From: an uncultured Acetobacteraceae bacterium
GTDB taxonomy: Bacteria; Pseudomonadota; Alphaproteobacteria; Acetobacterales; Acetobacteraceae
DNA length: 64,000 nucleotides
Direction: 5' to 3'
Assembly: GCA_943912335.1 (NCBI GenBank)
Contig: CALTUD010000007.1
Location: 1-64,000 of the forward strand
Positions 53,830 through 64,000 of this stretch are shown piece by piece (position 1 is the first letter of the stretch; each line of letters starts with the position of its first letter). The translations under genes were made by a program, and so were the position numbers. The notes beneath the pieces are model-generated. The model ran no database searches. It was not told where the DNA came from and was given only the letters and a program-made list of their open reading frames with translations.

Positions 53830-53927
53830 CTTCTTTTTCTGAAGAAAAAGAAGCAAAAAGACTTTTGTCCGTTTAACTCACAACCAAACGGACAAAAGTT
53901 CTTTGGTTCTTTCTTCCAAGAAAGAAC
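53830..53927. repeat. Triple-hairpin repeat, copy 4 (forward, 98 bp, best-preserved centre)
   Basis: Left hairpin 53830-53853 (CTTCTTTTTC / GAAAAAGAAG). Central perfect 14-bp pair 53861-53874 with 53886-53899 (ACTTTTGTCCGTTT / AAACGGACAAAAGT) and an 11-base loop. Right hairpin 53906-53927 (GTTCTTTCTT / AAGAAAGAAC). It is shorter than the other copies because the central loop is 18 bases smaller. It lies between the convergent peptidase and tamB genes, 11 bases from the tamB stop. Confidence 0.88.
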
Positions 53928-53938
53928 ACCCTCTTCCT

Positions 53939-56900
53939 TTAATACTGAAACTGATACTTCAACGCGACCGAGCTGCCAGGGTCGTTCTCCGGGGTGATCA
54001 CCCCCGTCGTCACGCCGCCGGTTCCGACCGTGGTCAGCAGCTTGAGGCGGCGGGTCAGGTCGATCTGCACCTGCGCCTGCGTGCCGCCGCCGCTGGTGGC
54101 CTGCTTGGCGCCGACATACACGCCGCGCGCGACGTATTTCCCGGCTTCCACGCTGGCGCCGCTGCCGCCATTGCCGCTGCTGCCCACCGAAAGTCGGTCG
54201 AGCCCCAGCGATTTCCGCACCGTGCCAAGCGGATCGAAACCGCCGCCGGAACCGGTCAGCGAAGCGAGCGCCGTGGCGATCTGCGCGATCTGCAACGGGC
54301 TCAGCGACTTCATTTCCTGGCCGAACAGGATCAACGCCAGGATCTGGTCCTGCGGCAAGGGCGGCGTGGAGCTCAGCGAGATCTTCGGCGCGGAGGCGTA
54401 ACCGCCGACATTGAGCTGGGCCACGGTGGAATTGACGATGCTCTGCGCCACGAAGTCGAGCGACGGGTCGATCTTGTGGTTCACGCCGGCGCCGTTGAAA
54501 CCTACCCGCCCCTTGGTGAAGGCGAGCGAGATTCCGGCCAGATCGAAGGTGCCGTGACGCAGGTCGAATCCGCCGGAGATCACCGGCGCCGTCGAGGTGC
54601 CGCCGACATGCAGCTTTCCGCCCAGCTCGGCATCGAGCCCGTGGCCGCGCACGAAGATCTCGCCCGGCGCGTTCAGGGTCAAATCGAGCCCGATCAGCAG
54701 GGCAGCGGCATCGCTCGCCGTGGGCGGTTTCTCGCCCGGACGGATCACGTCGAGACGCGCCACCGAAGGCGGCAGGCCGTTCGGGATGTTGATGGAAGCG
54801 CCGTCGATGGTGACGGTGCCGCCGACATCGATGCGTGTGGAAGCCTGACCGTGAATGCGCATGTCGGCATCCAGCGTCGCGGTCAGCAGATCGCTCGACA
54901 GCGGACGCGCCTTGCTGGCCACCACGTGCAGATCGACCGGCAGGCCGGGCTGCAACGCGCCCACCGTGCCGGTCGCGCCGATGGTGCCGCCGCCGGCATG
55001 GGCAAGGAGATGATCGATGGAGATCGCCTTGCCGTCGGCGCGGATCAGCGCATCGATCGCGGTCAGGCGCACGCCCTGGCCGAAATCCTGGAACTGCCCG
55101 TTATCGAGCCGGATCGTGCCGGTCAGGTTCGGATCGTGCGCGGTGCCGCCCGCCGCCAGAGCGAGCTGGATCACGCCCTGAACCTCGCGCCCCTGCGCGC
55201 CCAGAACCGCGTTGGCCAGGCGCAGATCGACGCGCCCATCCGCGCGCATGGCGATCGGCCCGGTGGCGGACAGCGGCGCGGTGCCGTCCACCGCCAGCGC
55301 GACGTCCGGGCCTGCGGCGAGCTTCGCGTCGACACGGGCGCTCTTGCCGGCGAGTGCGACGTTGGCGGTGAGCGAGGCCGGCGGCAGCGACGCAGCCGGG
55401 CCGGTGCGGAGCTTAAGCCCGTTGGCCTGCAACCGCACGGTGCCGCCGGGCGCGGCGGTGGTGCCGGTCAGATGCGCCTGCATCGCGATCACGCCGGCCG
55501 CGTCCAGCGTCGGCGCGAAGGGTTTGGCGAGCGCGGGCGTCACGTTGCTGATCTCGGCGTCGAGATTGAGCTTCGGCATGATCTGGCCGCGCAGATCGAC
55601 CAGAGCGGGGGACGCGCCGCCTGCCTGCGGAGCGACAGACAGACGCAGGCGATCCACCGATTTCTCGTTGCCGAAGGCGATCGCGGCCGGCCCGAGCAGG
55701 CGCAGCGCCTCGCCCTTGCCGGTGGCGGCGAGACGGCTGATCGCCACGCGCTTCTGCAGCAGGTCGAGCCGCAGCGCCGTGTCCAGCGTGGCCGGCGCAC
55801 CGGCGGCGATCATGTTGGCGCGCGCGACGATGTCGAGCGCGTCCTCGGGCCCGCGCGCGGTGGCATGGGCCTGCCCGGACACGCCGGCAGCGTCGATCCC
55901 GCTCGCGTCCAGAGCAAGGTTGACCGAGAGTTTGCCAAGCGGATCGAGCACGTTGCCTTGCAAAGTGAGCCTGCCGACACGCGCGGAGGCGGTGCCGCCA
56001 TTGGCACGAACATCCACCAGAACCCGCGGCGCGGGCGCACCCGCCGGCTGCTCGGTGTGGATATCGGCCTGCACCGCGCCGCCGATCGGCTGGCCGATCA
56101 CCGAACGCAGATCGGCCAGACGCGCCATGCGGATCTGCAGCGACCCGAGCGGCAGTTTGGCGCCCGGCGGCAGGGTCATGTCGGCGCGGCCGGTGGCGCT
56201 CTTCCAGTCCAGCGCGTTGAGGATCAGATGCAGCGTGCCGTCGGCGAGACGGGCCGCCTGGGCGCGCACGGTGAGCGGCGCACGGTCGAGCGTGCCGTCC
56301 AGGGCAATCGTGCCTTCCGGCGCTTTCGGCAGATGCGCGGCGTCGATCAGCAGATGCAGCTTGCCGGGCGGCAAGGTGGCAGTGCCCGGCGTGCCGTCGG
56401 CGATCAGATGCGCGGACAGATCGTCGGTCGGGCCCTGCGCCGTGCCCTTGATCGACAGCGCCCCGCGCAGGCTCGGCACCGCCCGCGCCAGAGCGGGGAG
56501 ATCGAGACCGAACCGCGCATCCAGAACGTTGTTGCTGTCCGTGCCGCTGGCCTGCAGATGCAGCGCGTCGCCGTCGAGGGTCAGGCTGCGCAGCGCCAGG
56601 TCGTTGCCGTTCTTGCCGGCATCGAGCGCGATGCGTCCGTTCGCGCCGATCAATCCGACCGCCTGGGGCTGGCCGCCGGTGATGACGATCGGGCCGGACA
56701 GGGTGGCGTCGGCCTTCTGTCCGGACAGGCGGAAGCCGAGATCGAGCGCCGCGTGACCGGCGAGCGGCGTGCTGGCGGCCGCTGCGAGCGGGGCGAGATC
56801 GGGCAGGACGATATGCAGCGCGCCGTTCGGCGAAGGTTGCGTGTTCACCCGCCCGGTGATGGCGGCGAGCGCATGGGTGAGCGAGAGTTCGACCGGTCGC

Positions 56901-58105
56901 GACGCGACATGCGGGTCGTACTGCGCATCCAGCACCAAAGGCGCACCGGCCAGCAGGGTCGGCCTGGGTCCGGGAATCCGCACCCCGTCCGCCACCAGAT
57001 GCAGCGTGATCGGGCCGCTGTTCTCGTCGCCGCCAAAGCGGGCGTTCAACGTGTTCACCCCGGCGCCGGGCGCTGCCAGCTCGTCGATGGCGAGCGTGCC
57101 CTGCCCGCCCGGCGCGGCGGGCGTGCCCACCAGATGGGCGTCGAGCGCCAGCTTGTTCCAGCGCACCGACGGCACCGGCTGCATCGCCGGCGCATGCAGC
57201 GCCAGCGCCACGTCGAAATGCGGATGAACCAGATCGAGGAGGCCGTGCGCGCCCAGATCGAGCACGCCCGTGCGGGGGCTTCCGGCCGTGGCGGCGAGGG
57301 CCAGCTTGTCCGCGTCGCGCGGGCCGTCGAGATCGAGCTGGAGATGCAGCGGCGCCAGCACCGGCAGATGGCCGAGAGTGGCGACGAAGCCGGTCTCGCC
57401 ATCCTCGATCGTGGCGTGCAGTCCGAGACGGCCGGGGGTGATCAGCGTGGCGAGTTTCACGCCGCCCGGCTGATCGAGACGGCGTATGTCGAGCGCGAGG
57501 TCGGTGTTCGGCAGCGTGTCGATCGCGGCACCGTCGAGGATCGGCGCCAGATCGGCGATCCGGGCATGTCCGTCCGCCGACAGCACCATCGGCGCGCCGG
57601 CCACCGCCTCGGCGACCACGAAACGCTTGATCTGCAAGGCGTCGATGCGGATCGCCAGATGCAGTCCGCTCTTGGTGCCAGGCCTGGCGGGCGGCGACGG
57701 CTTGGCATGGGGATCGGCGCTGGGCAGGCGATCGACGGCGATACGTTCGGCCTGGGCGCGCTCCACATGCGCCGTCATGCCGATCAGCGCGAGCGGCGAC
57801 CAGTCGAGCTGCAAACCGTCGATGGTGAGCCAGGGGCCTTTCCAATCCGCCACCTGGATGCGTCGCGCGGTGAGCGCATCGGGAAAGCGTCCGCCGAGAC
57901 CGTCGATGCGGATCATCCCGCCGGTCAGCGACGCGGCCTGCTGCTCGATCAGGCGCCGGCCGGGCGCGGTATTGGCGCCGATCAGCACCACGAGAAGCAC
58001 CAGAACGATCAGGCCGAGCGGCAAACCGACCAGCAGACCCAGCAGCCAGAACACGATGCGGCGCACGGCACGGCGCGGCGCGGCGTTGGGGGCGGTGTCC
58101 GACAT
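53939..58105 (-). CDS. tamB: Translocation and assembly module protein TamB
   Basis: 1388 residues. One N-terminal membrane anchor (about 17-42) is followed by a very long repetitive beta-strand region of AsmA/DUF490 type that bridges the periplasm, and the C-terminal DUF490 domain with PPLPQDQILALILFGQEMKSLSPLQIAQIA and the terminal strand ALKYQFQY. TamB passes lipids or nascent outer-membrane proteins from the inner membrane to TamA. Its ATG shares one base with the TamA stop (TGATG), the standard tamA-tamB layout. The gene ends directly at a triple-hairpin repeat. Confidence 0.94.
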   Translation of the reverse strand: MSDTAPNAAPRRAVRRIVFWLLGLLVGLPLGLIVLVLLVVLIGANTAPGRRLIEQQAASLTGGMIRIDGLGGRFPDALTARRIQVADWKGPWLTIDGLQLDWSPLALIGMTAHVERAQAERIAVDRLPSADPHAKPSPPARPGTKSGLHLAIRIDALQIKRFVVAEAVAGAPMVLSADGHARIADLAPILDGAAIDTLPNTDLALDIRRLDQPGGVKLATLITPGRLGLHATIEDGETGFVATLGHLPVLAPLHLQLDLDGPRDADKLALAATAGSPRTGVLDLGAHGLLDLVHPHFDVALALHAPAMQPVPSVRWNKLALDAHLVGTPAAPGGQGTLAIDELAAPGAGVNTLNARFGGDENSGPITLHLVADGVRIPGPRPTLLAGAPLVLDAQYDPHVASRPVELSLTHALAAITGRVNTQPSPNGALHIVLPDLAPLAAAASTPLAGHAALDLGFRLSGQKADATLSGPIVITGGQPQAVGLIGANGRIALDAGKNGNDLALRSLTLDGDALHLQASGTDSNNVLDARFGLDLPALARAVPSLRGALSIKGTAQGPTDDLSAHLIADGTPGTATLPPGKLHLLIDAAHLPKAPEGTIALDGTLDRAPLTVRAQAARLADGTLHLILNALDWKSATGRADMTLPPGAKLPLGSLQIRMARLADLRSVIGQPIGGAVQADIHTEQPAGAPAPRVLVDVRANGGTASARVGRLTLQGNVLDPLGKLSVNLALDASGIDAAGVSGQAHATARGPEDALDIVARANMIAAGAPATLDTALRLDLLQKRVAISRLAATGKGEALRLLGPAAIAFGNEKSVDRLRLSVAPQAGGASPALVDLRGQIMPKLNLDAEISNVTPALAKPFAPTLDAAGVIAMQAHLTGTTAAPGGTVRLQANGLKLRTGPAASLPPASLTANVALAGKSARVDAKLAAGPDVALAVDGTAPLSATGPIAMRADGRVDLRLANAVLGAQGREVQGVIQLALAAGGTAHDPNLTGTIRLDNGQFQDFGQGVRLTAIDALIRADGKAISIDHLLAHAGGGTIGATGTVGALQPGLPVDLHVVASKARPLSSDLLTATLDADMRIHGQASTRIDVGGTVTIDGASINIPNGLPPSVARLDVIRPGEKPPTASDAAALLIGLDLTLNAPGEIFVRGHGLDAELGGKLHVGGTSTAPVISGGFDLRHGTFDLAGISLAFTKGRVGFNGAGVNHKIDPSLDFVAQSIVNSTVAQLNVGGYASAPKISLSSTPPLPQDQILALILFGQEMKSLSPLQIAQIATALASLTGSGGGFDPLGTVRKSLGLDRLSVGSSGNGGSGASVEAGKYVARGVYVGAKQATSGGGTQAQVQIDLTRRLKLLTTVGTGGVTTGVITPENDPGSSVALKYQFQY

Positions 58106-60030
58106 CAGAACGCCTCCCCGAGGCCGACATAGAGTTCGAAACTGTCGCCGCCGCGCGGCTTGTTCAGCGGCACCGCGACATCGAGACGGATCGGGCCGAT
58201 CGCGGTGTAGTAGCGCGCCCCGACGCCGGCACCGACGCGCAGCGTGCCGGCGAACGGCGCCGAGCCGCTGCCGACCTGACCGGCATCGGCGAAGGCGGCG
58301 AAGCCGAAGCTCTTGCCGATCCGCTGCCGGAATTCGACCGTGCCGGCATCGAGCGACGTGCCGCCGACCGGATTGCCATCCCGGAACAGCGGACCGATGC
58401 CCTGATACTTGAACCCGCGCACGGTGCCGCTGCCGCCGGCATAAAGCCGCTGATCGGGCGGCAGATCGAACGTGTCGGCCCCCTGCACGGAGCCGACGAT
58501 GGCGCGTACGGCGATCACGCTGCGGCCGGGTTTGGCGAGGCCGATGCGGTGCAGATCGAAATAGGTCGAGGCCGTGGCCTGAAGAATCGTGAAGAAGGTG
58601 TTGGCGCCGGTATTGGTGCCACCGTCGTTGCCGTTCCCGCTGCCGAAGCTGTAGGTCGGCGTGGCGCCGAGCGAGACGCGGAAACCATGCGTCGGATCGT
58701 CCAGCGGATTGGCGAGGCCGGTATTGTCGAAATTGGCCGTGAGCGGCACGAAGGCGAGCGTGTAGGAGCGCGACACGCCTTCCTGCCGGATGCGCTCCTG
58801 TTCCGCGCCCAGACCGCCGGACACGCTCCATTGCTTGTTGATCTTGCGGTTCACCAGCCCGCGCACGAGCAGCGCCGTCTGGTCGTAGGCCTGGAGGTTC
58901 TGCTTCAGCCCTTCCACGCGCAGATCGAGCGACTGGTCGCGCCGGAAGAAGAACGGCCGCAGCAGATCGGCATAGACGTCGTAGCCCAGCCCGTTCTGCG
59001 ACGTGCCGCCGAGGCCTGTGAGCAGCGCCACGAGCGAGAGTTTCTCGCCGTTGCCGAACAGGTTGTGATCGGTCCAGGTCACGCCGGCGGAGCCGCCGAG
59101 ATCGGTGGAATATCCGGCCTGGAGCGCCACGGTATGGCGCAGCGCCTCGGTGAAATCGAAGGTGAGCGGCAAGGTGCCGTTCGGGGCCGGCGCGGTCGCG
59201 GCGGTGACGGCCACGTTGGAAAAGACGCCCGTGGACGCGAGGTCCTGTCGCGCCGCCTCGATCCGGCTCGGCTGATACAGCTCGCCCGGATGCACCAGCA
59301 GCAGCTTGCGCACATAGGACGCATGGACGTGCTTCAAGCCGTCCAGCGTGATCTGCCCGATATCGAGACGAGGCCCCTCGGTCGCCGCGTAGCGGATGTC
59401 GAGCGTGCGGCTGTCGGAATGCAGGATCGCCACGGGCGGCTTCACCGTGGCGAAGGCGTGCCCGTCTTCCTGCAACGCCGTCTGCAGACGCCCGCCCGCC
59501 GCGAGAACGTCGGAGGCCACCGCGTCCTGCCCGGTCTTGAGACCGAACGCGGTCTGCTCGGCCGGTGTCAGTTGCTCACCCTGCGGGAGAGTGAGCGTGA
59601 CGGTGCCGAGGTGGAACATCGGCCCGCGCTCGGCGGAGATGCGGATCGGCACCGGCTTGCCCGCCGGCCAGGCCGCCAGCACGTCGGGCAAGGACGGGTC
59701 TTCGGCGGACTTTCCGGCAACGGTGATGGTGATGTGCCCGGCATAAAAGCCGAAACTTTCCAGGGCGGTGCGCAACGTCGCCTCGTCGCCGCGGGCCCGT
59801 CCGGCCAGCGCGAACGGGCTGACCGCACGCGTTTTCTGCAAGGTGATCAGGGCGGAGGAACCGCGCAGGGCCGCATCGACGGCGCCGTCGCCGGTGGGCA
59901 CCAGGGTGGTCTGGTAGGCGACCGGATCGGCCGCGCGCGCCGTCTGGCCAAATGGCGGCCAGGATGCCGAAACGCCGCCCGCGATCACACCGACGGCAGT
60001 GCCGCAGCGAAGCACCCCATGGAGGGACAT
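58105..60030 (-). CDS. tamA: Outer membrane assembly protein TamA (BamA/Omp85 family)
   Basis: 641 residues. After a signal peptide (to about residue 33, TARA) come three POTRA-like repeats (about 60-300), for example GKTGRDAV-type turns and VHPGELYQPSRIEAARQDLASTGVFSNV. The C-terminal 16-strand barrel carries LYAGGSGTVRGFKYQGIGP, the Omp85 VRGF/Y motif, and ends in the beta signal GDSFELYVGLGEAF. It works with TamB encoded downstream. The ATG at 60030 is supported by the signal peptide; no clear Shine-Dalgarno is present. Confidence 0.93.
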   Translation of the reverse strand: MSLHGVLRCGTAVGVIAGGVSASWPPFGQTARAADPVAYQTTLVPTGDGAVDAALRGSSALITLQKTRAVSPFALAGRARGDEATLRTALESFGFYAGHITITVAGKSAEDPSLPDVLAAWPAGKPVPIRISAERGPMFHLGTVTLTLPQGEQLTPAEQTAFGLKTGQDAVASDVLAAGGRLQTALQEDGHAFATVKPPVAILHSDSRTLDIRYAATEGPRLDIGQITLDGLKHVHASYVRKLLLVHPGELYQPSRIEAARQDLASTGVFSNVAVTAATAPAPNGTLPLTFDFTEALRHTVALQAGYSTDLGGSAGVTWTDHNLFGNGEKLSLVALLTGLGGTSQNGLGYDVYADLLRPFFFRRDQSLDLRVEGLKQNLQAYDQTALLVRGLVNRKINKQWSVSGGLGAEQERIRQEGVSRSYTLAFVPLTANFDNTGLANPLDDPTHGFRVSLGATPTYSFGSGNGNDGGTNTGANTFFTILQATASTYFDLHRIGLAKPGRSVIAVRAIVGSVQGADTFDLPPDQRLYAGGSGTVRGFKYQGIGPLFRDGNPVGGTSLDAGTVEFRQRIGKSFGFAAFADAGQVGSGSAPFAGTLRVGAGVGARYYTAIGPIRLDVAVPLNKPRGGDSFELYVGLGEAF

Positions 60031-60272
60031 GCGGGAGGATGGGCGCAAGAACGGGCGGAGGACGACGGACGAACCCGGCCGCGACACCGTTCCGTTGGGG
60101 CAGGACGGTTCACTGAGGCCGACCGGCCGGCGGAAACGGAGGAGCGCGGCGCGAAGGCCGGTTTGGCGGTTCCTCAGGGCGTAGTCCTCGCGCGTCTCGG
60201 ATCGGCGTTGCCGGTTTTGTAGCACAAAGCCCCAGATTGTCGTCCCGCCCCCGGACAGGCTAGAAACGGCGC

Positions 60273-61301
60273 ATGCAGGCAGCTTCCGGCGGCCAACCCC
60301 GGCACGCATGCCGGCCGGCGCCTCCCATCCCGTCCCCGTCGATCTCGCCCGGCCAGAAGCCCTCCCAAGGCCTGGGCCAGGGCCTGAGCCACAGGCGCAG
60401 CATGCCGTTGCTGTCCGGCTGGGAGGATCCGTCTGTGGAGCGCAGGCTTCCCGGCCCGTCCCCCACCACCCGTCTGGCCCGCAACCTGCGCGTGGCACGA
60501 CGCATCACGCTGATCCTGGGCTGGACCGCGATCTCCTGCGTCATCCAATCGGTGATGCTGGCGCTGCCCGGCCGGGGCAAGGTGCGGTTCGCCGCGCGCT
60601 ACTGGAGCGTCGTGTCGCGCCTGATGGGCATGCGCGTGCGCGTCCTGGGCAGATCCGCCGCACAGGCGCCGCGCGCCCGAAGGCGGCCGGTGATCTATGT
60701 CTGCAACCATTCCTCCTGGATCGATGTCCCCGTTCTGGGCGGCAGGCTCCATGCCTGTTTCGTGGCCAAGGAGGAGGTCGGGGGCTGGCCCGTGGTCGGC
60801 ACCGTGGCCCGGCTCGGCCGCACCCTGTTCGTCAGCCGCCAACGCAAGGCCACCGGACGCGAACGCGACGACATGAGCCTGCGCCTGAAGGCCGGCGACG
60901 ACCTGATCCTGTTTCCCGAAGGCACCTCGTCGGACGGTTCGCGGGTGCTGCCGTTCCATTCCTCGTTCTTCGCCGCCGCCAAGGGCGGGGCTGCCGCCGA
61001 CGTGCCGCCGCTGAACGAGATCCCGCTGATCCAGCCGGTCTCGATCGTCTACGACCGGCTCGGCACGCTGCCGGTCGGACGCGCCAACCGCACCGTGTTC
61101 TCCTGGTATGGCGACATGGATCTGGCGCCGCACTTCGTCCAGCTCGCACGCTGGCGCGGCATGCGGGCGAGCATCTGGCTGCACGACCCGCTCGATCCGG
61201 CCGATTTCGCTTCGCGCAAGGCGCTGAGCCAGGCCGCCTGGACCGCGATCGCCCGCGGTTGCGCCGCTTTGCGTCAGAACCGGGCGGATCCGGCGGACTG
61301 A
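60273..61301 (+). CDS. 1-acyl-sn-glycerol-3-phosphate acyltransferase (PlsC-like)
   Basis: 342 residues from the ATG at 60273. The acyltransferase motif is N146-H-S-S-W-I-D152 (HX4D), followed by RTLFVSRQRK, FPEGTSSDG (about 215) and IQPVSIVY. One membrane segment lies at about 78-98. The enzyme acylates lysophosphatidic acid in phospholipid synthesis. The first 43 residues are Pro/Gly/Ser-rich and unlike the family, so the ATG at 60402 (MPLLSGWEDP) is a reasonable alternative start. It is upstream of miaB on the same strand, with 270 bases between. Confidence 0.9.
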   Translation: MQAASGGQPRHACRPAPPIPSPSISPGQKPSQGLGQGLSHRRSMPLLSGWEDPSVERRLPGPSPTTRLARNLRVARRITLILGWTAISCVIQSVMLALPGRGKVRFAARYWSVVSRLMGMRVRVLGRSAAQAPRARRRPVIYVCNHSSWIDVPVLGGRLHACFVAKEEVGGWPVVGTVARLGRTLFVSRQRKATGRERDDMSLRLKAGDDLILFPEGTSSDGSRVLPFHSSFFAAAKGGAAADVPPLNEIPLIQPVSIVYDRLGTLPVGRANRTVFSWYGDMDLAPHFVQLARWRGMRASIWLHDPLDPADFASRKALSQAAWTAIARGCAALRQNRADPAD

Positions 61302-61571
61302 CAGGCGCCTCCGGGCCGATGGGATCGGCTCGATCGCCCTCGGCGACCGGGGTTCGTTGAACATCGTATGACACCGGAAGAACGGCGCTTTTTCCCTTGA
61401 CCGGCCGCGTCGCTTTTTGCCTGATCGTCTCGTCGCAGGCGGTTCGGGGAGACTCGCTTCCGGTTCGTCCTGCCACGAGGAGTTGTCGTCAGATCGGCCA
61501 CAGCATCGCCCTGGTGTTCCGGATCGCCCAGCACGCCCTATCGGCGGCGTGCGTCGTCGGCGCAGGCCCCC

Positions 61572-63031
61572 ATGAGTGATCTGCGCTTGACCGGGGCGGC
61601 CGCGCACCGGATTCCTGCGCTCATGTCGCCGATCGCCGAAACGAACTCCATGTCCGATACCCCGAACACCGCGCCCAAGCGCCTGCACGTCATCACCTGG
61701 GGCTGCCAGATGAACGTGTACGACAGCGCCCGCATGACCGACGTGCTGCGTCCCCTGGGCTATGCCCCGGTGGACAGCCCGGAGGGCGCCGACATGGTGA
61801 TCCTCAACACCTGCCATATCCGCGAGCGCGCGGCGGAGAAGGTGTTCTCCGAGCTGGGGCGTCTGCGCGTGATCAAGGAAGCGCGCGCCGCGGAAGGGCA
61901 GAACACGGTTCTGGCCGTGGCCGGCTGCGTGGCGCAGGCGGAAGGCAAGGAGATCGTCGCTCGCGCGCCGTTCGTGGATCTGGTGCTGGGCCCGCAGACC
62001 TATCACCGCCTGCCGGAAATGGTGGCTCGCGCCGCACGTGCGGCCGGCGCGGTGATCGACACCGATTTCCCGGCCGAGCAGAAATTCGACTTCCTGCCCG
62101 AAGCCGCCGGCCCGCAGCTCCCCGGCAACGTCACCGCCTTCCTCACCGTGCAGGAGGGCTGCGACAAGTTCTGCTCGTTCTGCGTCGTGCCCTACACGCG
62201 CGGCGCCGAGGCGAGCCGGCCGGCGATGGCGGTTCTGGCGGAAGCGCGACGCATGGCCGCCTCCGGCGTGCGCGAGATCTCCCTGCTGGGCCAGAACGTG
62301 AATGCCTATCACGGCGAAGGGCCGGACGGCGCAACCTGGGATCTGTCCCGACTGCTTTACGCACTGGCCGAGATCCCCGGCCTCCATCGCCTGCGCTACA
62401 CCACCTCGCATCCGCGCGACATGGGCGAGACGCTGATCCGCGCCCATCGCGACCTGCCGCAGCTGATGCCGTTCCTGCATCTGCCGGTGCAGAGCGGCTC
62501 CGACCGCATGCTCCAGGCGATGAATCGCGGTCACAGCGCCGACGAATATCGCCGTCTGGTGGACAGACTGCGCGAGCACCGGCCCGATCTGGCGCTGTCG
62601 TCGGATTTCATTGTCGGCCATCCGGGCGAGACCGACGCGGATTTCGCCGACACGATGCGTCTGGTGCGCGATGTCGGCTACGCGCAGAGCTATTCGTTCT
62701 CCTGGTCGCCGCGTCCGGGCACGCCGGCCGCCGGCGCGCCGAACCGCGTGGCCGATGCCGTCTCGCATGCCCGCCTTCTGGAGCTCCAGGCGCTGATCCG
62801 CGAGCAGCAGGACCGGTTCAACGCCGACAGCGTCGGCCGCACGATGGACATCCTGTTCACCGGACGCGGACGCAAGCCCGGCCAGTTGTCCGGACGCAGC
62901 CCCTATCTGCAGGCGGTGCACGTCCAGGGCCCGGATTCGTTGATCGGCACCACGCGAAGGGTGGCGATCGAGCGAATGCTCACCAATTCTCTTTCAGGAT
63001 CGTTCGTCCCCGTAACGGAGAGTGCCTGCGC

Positions 63032-63035
<4 letters not shown>
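61572..63035 (+). CDS. miaB: tRNA-2-methylthio-N6-dimethylallyladenosine synthase
   Basis: 487 residues. The N-terminal UPF0004 domain has the three cysteines of the second cluster (TWGCQMN, LNTCHIRE, VAGCVAQ). The radical SAM cluster is C197-x3-C201-x2-C204 in GCDKFCSFC; VQSGSDRML and the C-terminal TRAM domain follow. It methylthiolates A37 of tRNAs reading UNN codons. The start is uncertain: ATGs at 61572, 61623 and 61650 are all in frame; the last would leave about ten residues before the conserved region. The phoH start overlaps its stop. Confidence 0.95.

Positions 63036-64000
<965 letters not shown>

Noticed and set aside
53903..58132. A very long plus-strand open frame (about 1400 codons) opposite tamB
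   Set aside because: It mirrors tamB, is rich in Arg, Gln, His and Asp without any domain, and arises from third-position GC bias on the other strand.

Overview
The window is GC-rich throughout, with protein-coding genes on both strands packed at normal bacterial density. It looks like an alphaproteobacterium, most likely an acetic acid bacterium (Acetobacteraceae). The evidence is the miaB-phoH pair at the right end, an alpha-amino acid ester hydrolase of the Acetobacter type, a polyol/ketose uptake locus with ribitol-dehydrogenase-like and D-tagatose/D-psicose 3-epimerase-like enzymes, and a multi-hairpin intergenic repeat. The family assignment is inference. No tRNA, rRNA, transposase, phage gene or CRISPR array was seen.

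Layout. (1) 1-990: debris of a polymorphic-toxin locus, namely the tail of one YezG-like immunity gene, a headless and frameshifted nuclease toxin module, and a complete second immunity gene. (2) 1526-10207: a carbohydrate locus with a ketose 3-epimerase on the plus strand facing ribitol dehydrogenase, a ROK regulator, a ribose-type ABC importer (ATPase, permease, binding protein), a tagatose-kinase-like PfkB kinase and an SDR. Two matching inverted repeats suggest a shared ROK operator. (3) 10500-20206: one long minus-strand series with a BMP-family nucleoside-type ABC importer, a signal peptidase I, and an AaeB/FUSC-type aromatic acid efflux set that ends in a P-loop kinase. (4) 20366-23448: bestrophin, and a LysR regulator divergent from a Rieske oxygenase.

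(5) 23461-36613: a glycosyltransferase island holding a sulfotransferase-like gene, two GT4 enzymes, a fused sucrose-phosphate-synthase/phosphatase-like protein, two paralogous GT2 enzymes, a zinc-ribbon GT, a MurG-like GT, a hydrolase, a class A beta-lactamase and a small unknown protein. Copies of a 116-bp triple-hairpin repeat punctuate it, including an inverted pair around the sulfotransferase gene and a same-orientation pair around the central GT block. (6) 36594-51592: a LysR regulator with an MBL/hydrolase pair, a TPR-GT9 protein with a response regulator, a fatty acid hydroxylase, a methyltransferase, PsiF and DUF937 proteins, the exonuclease/ATP-dependent ligase pair, a chemoreceptor-like protein and the amino acid ester hydrolase. 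(7) 51633-64000: an M1 peptidase with a terminator in its leader, TamA/TamB, an acylglycerol-phosphate acyltransferase, MiaB, and PhoH running off the edge.

Most functions come from recognising protein families by eye. Starts are chosen from ribosome-binding sites, overlaps and family N-termini, and doubtful ones are flagged.
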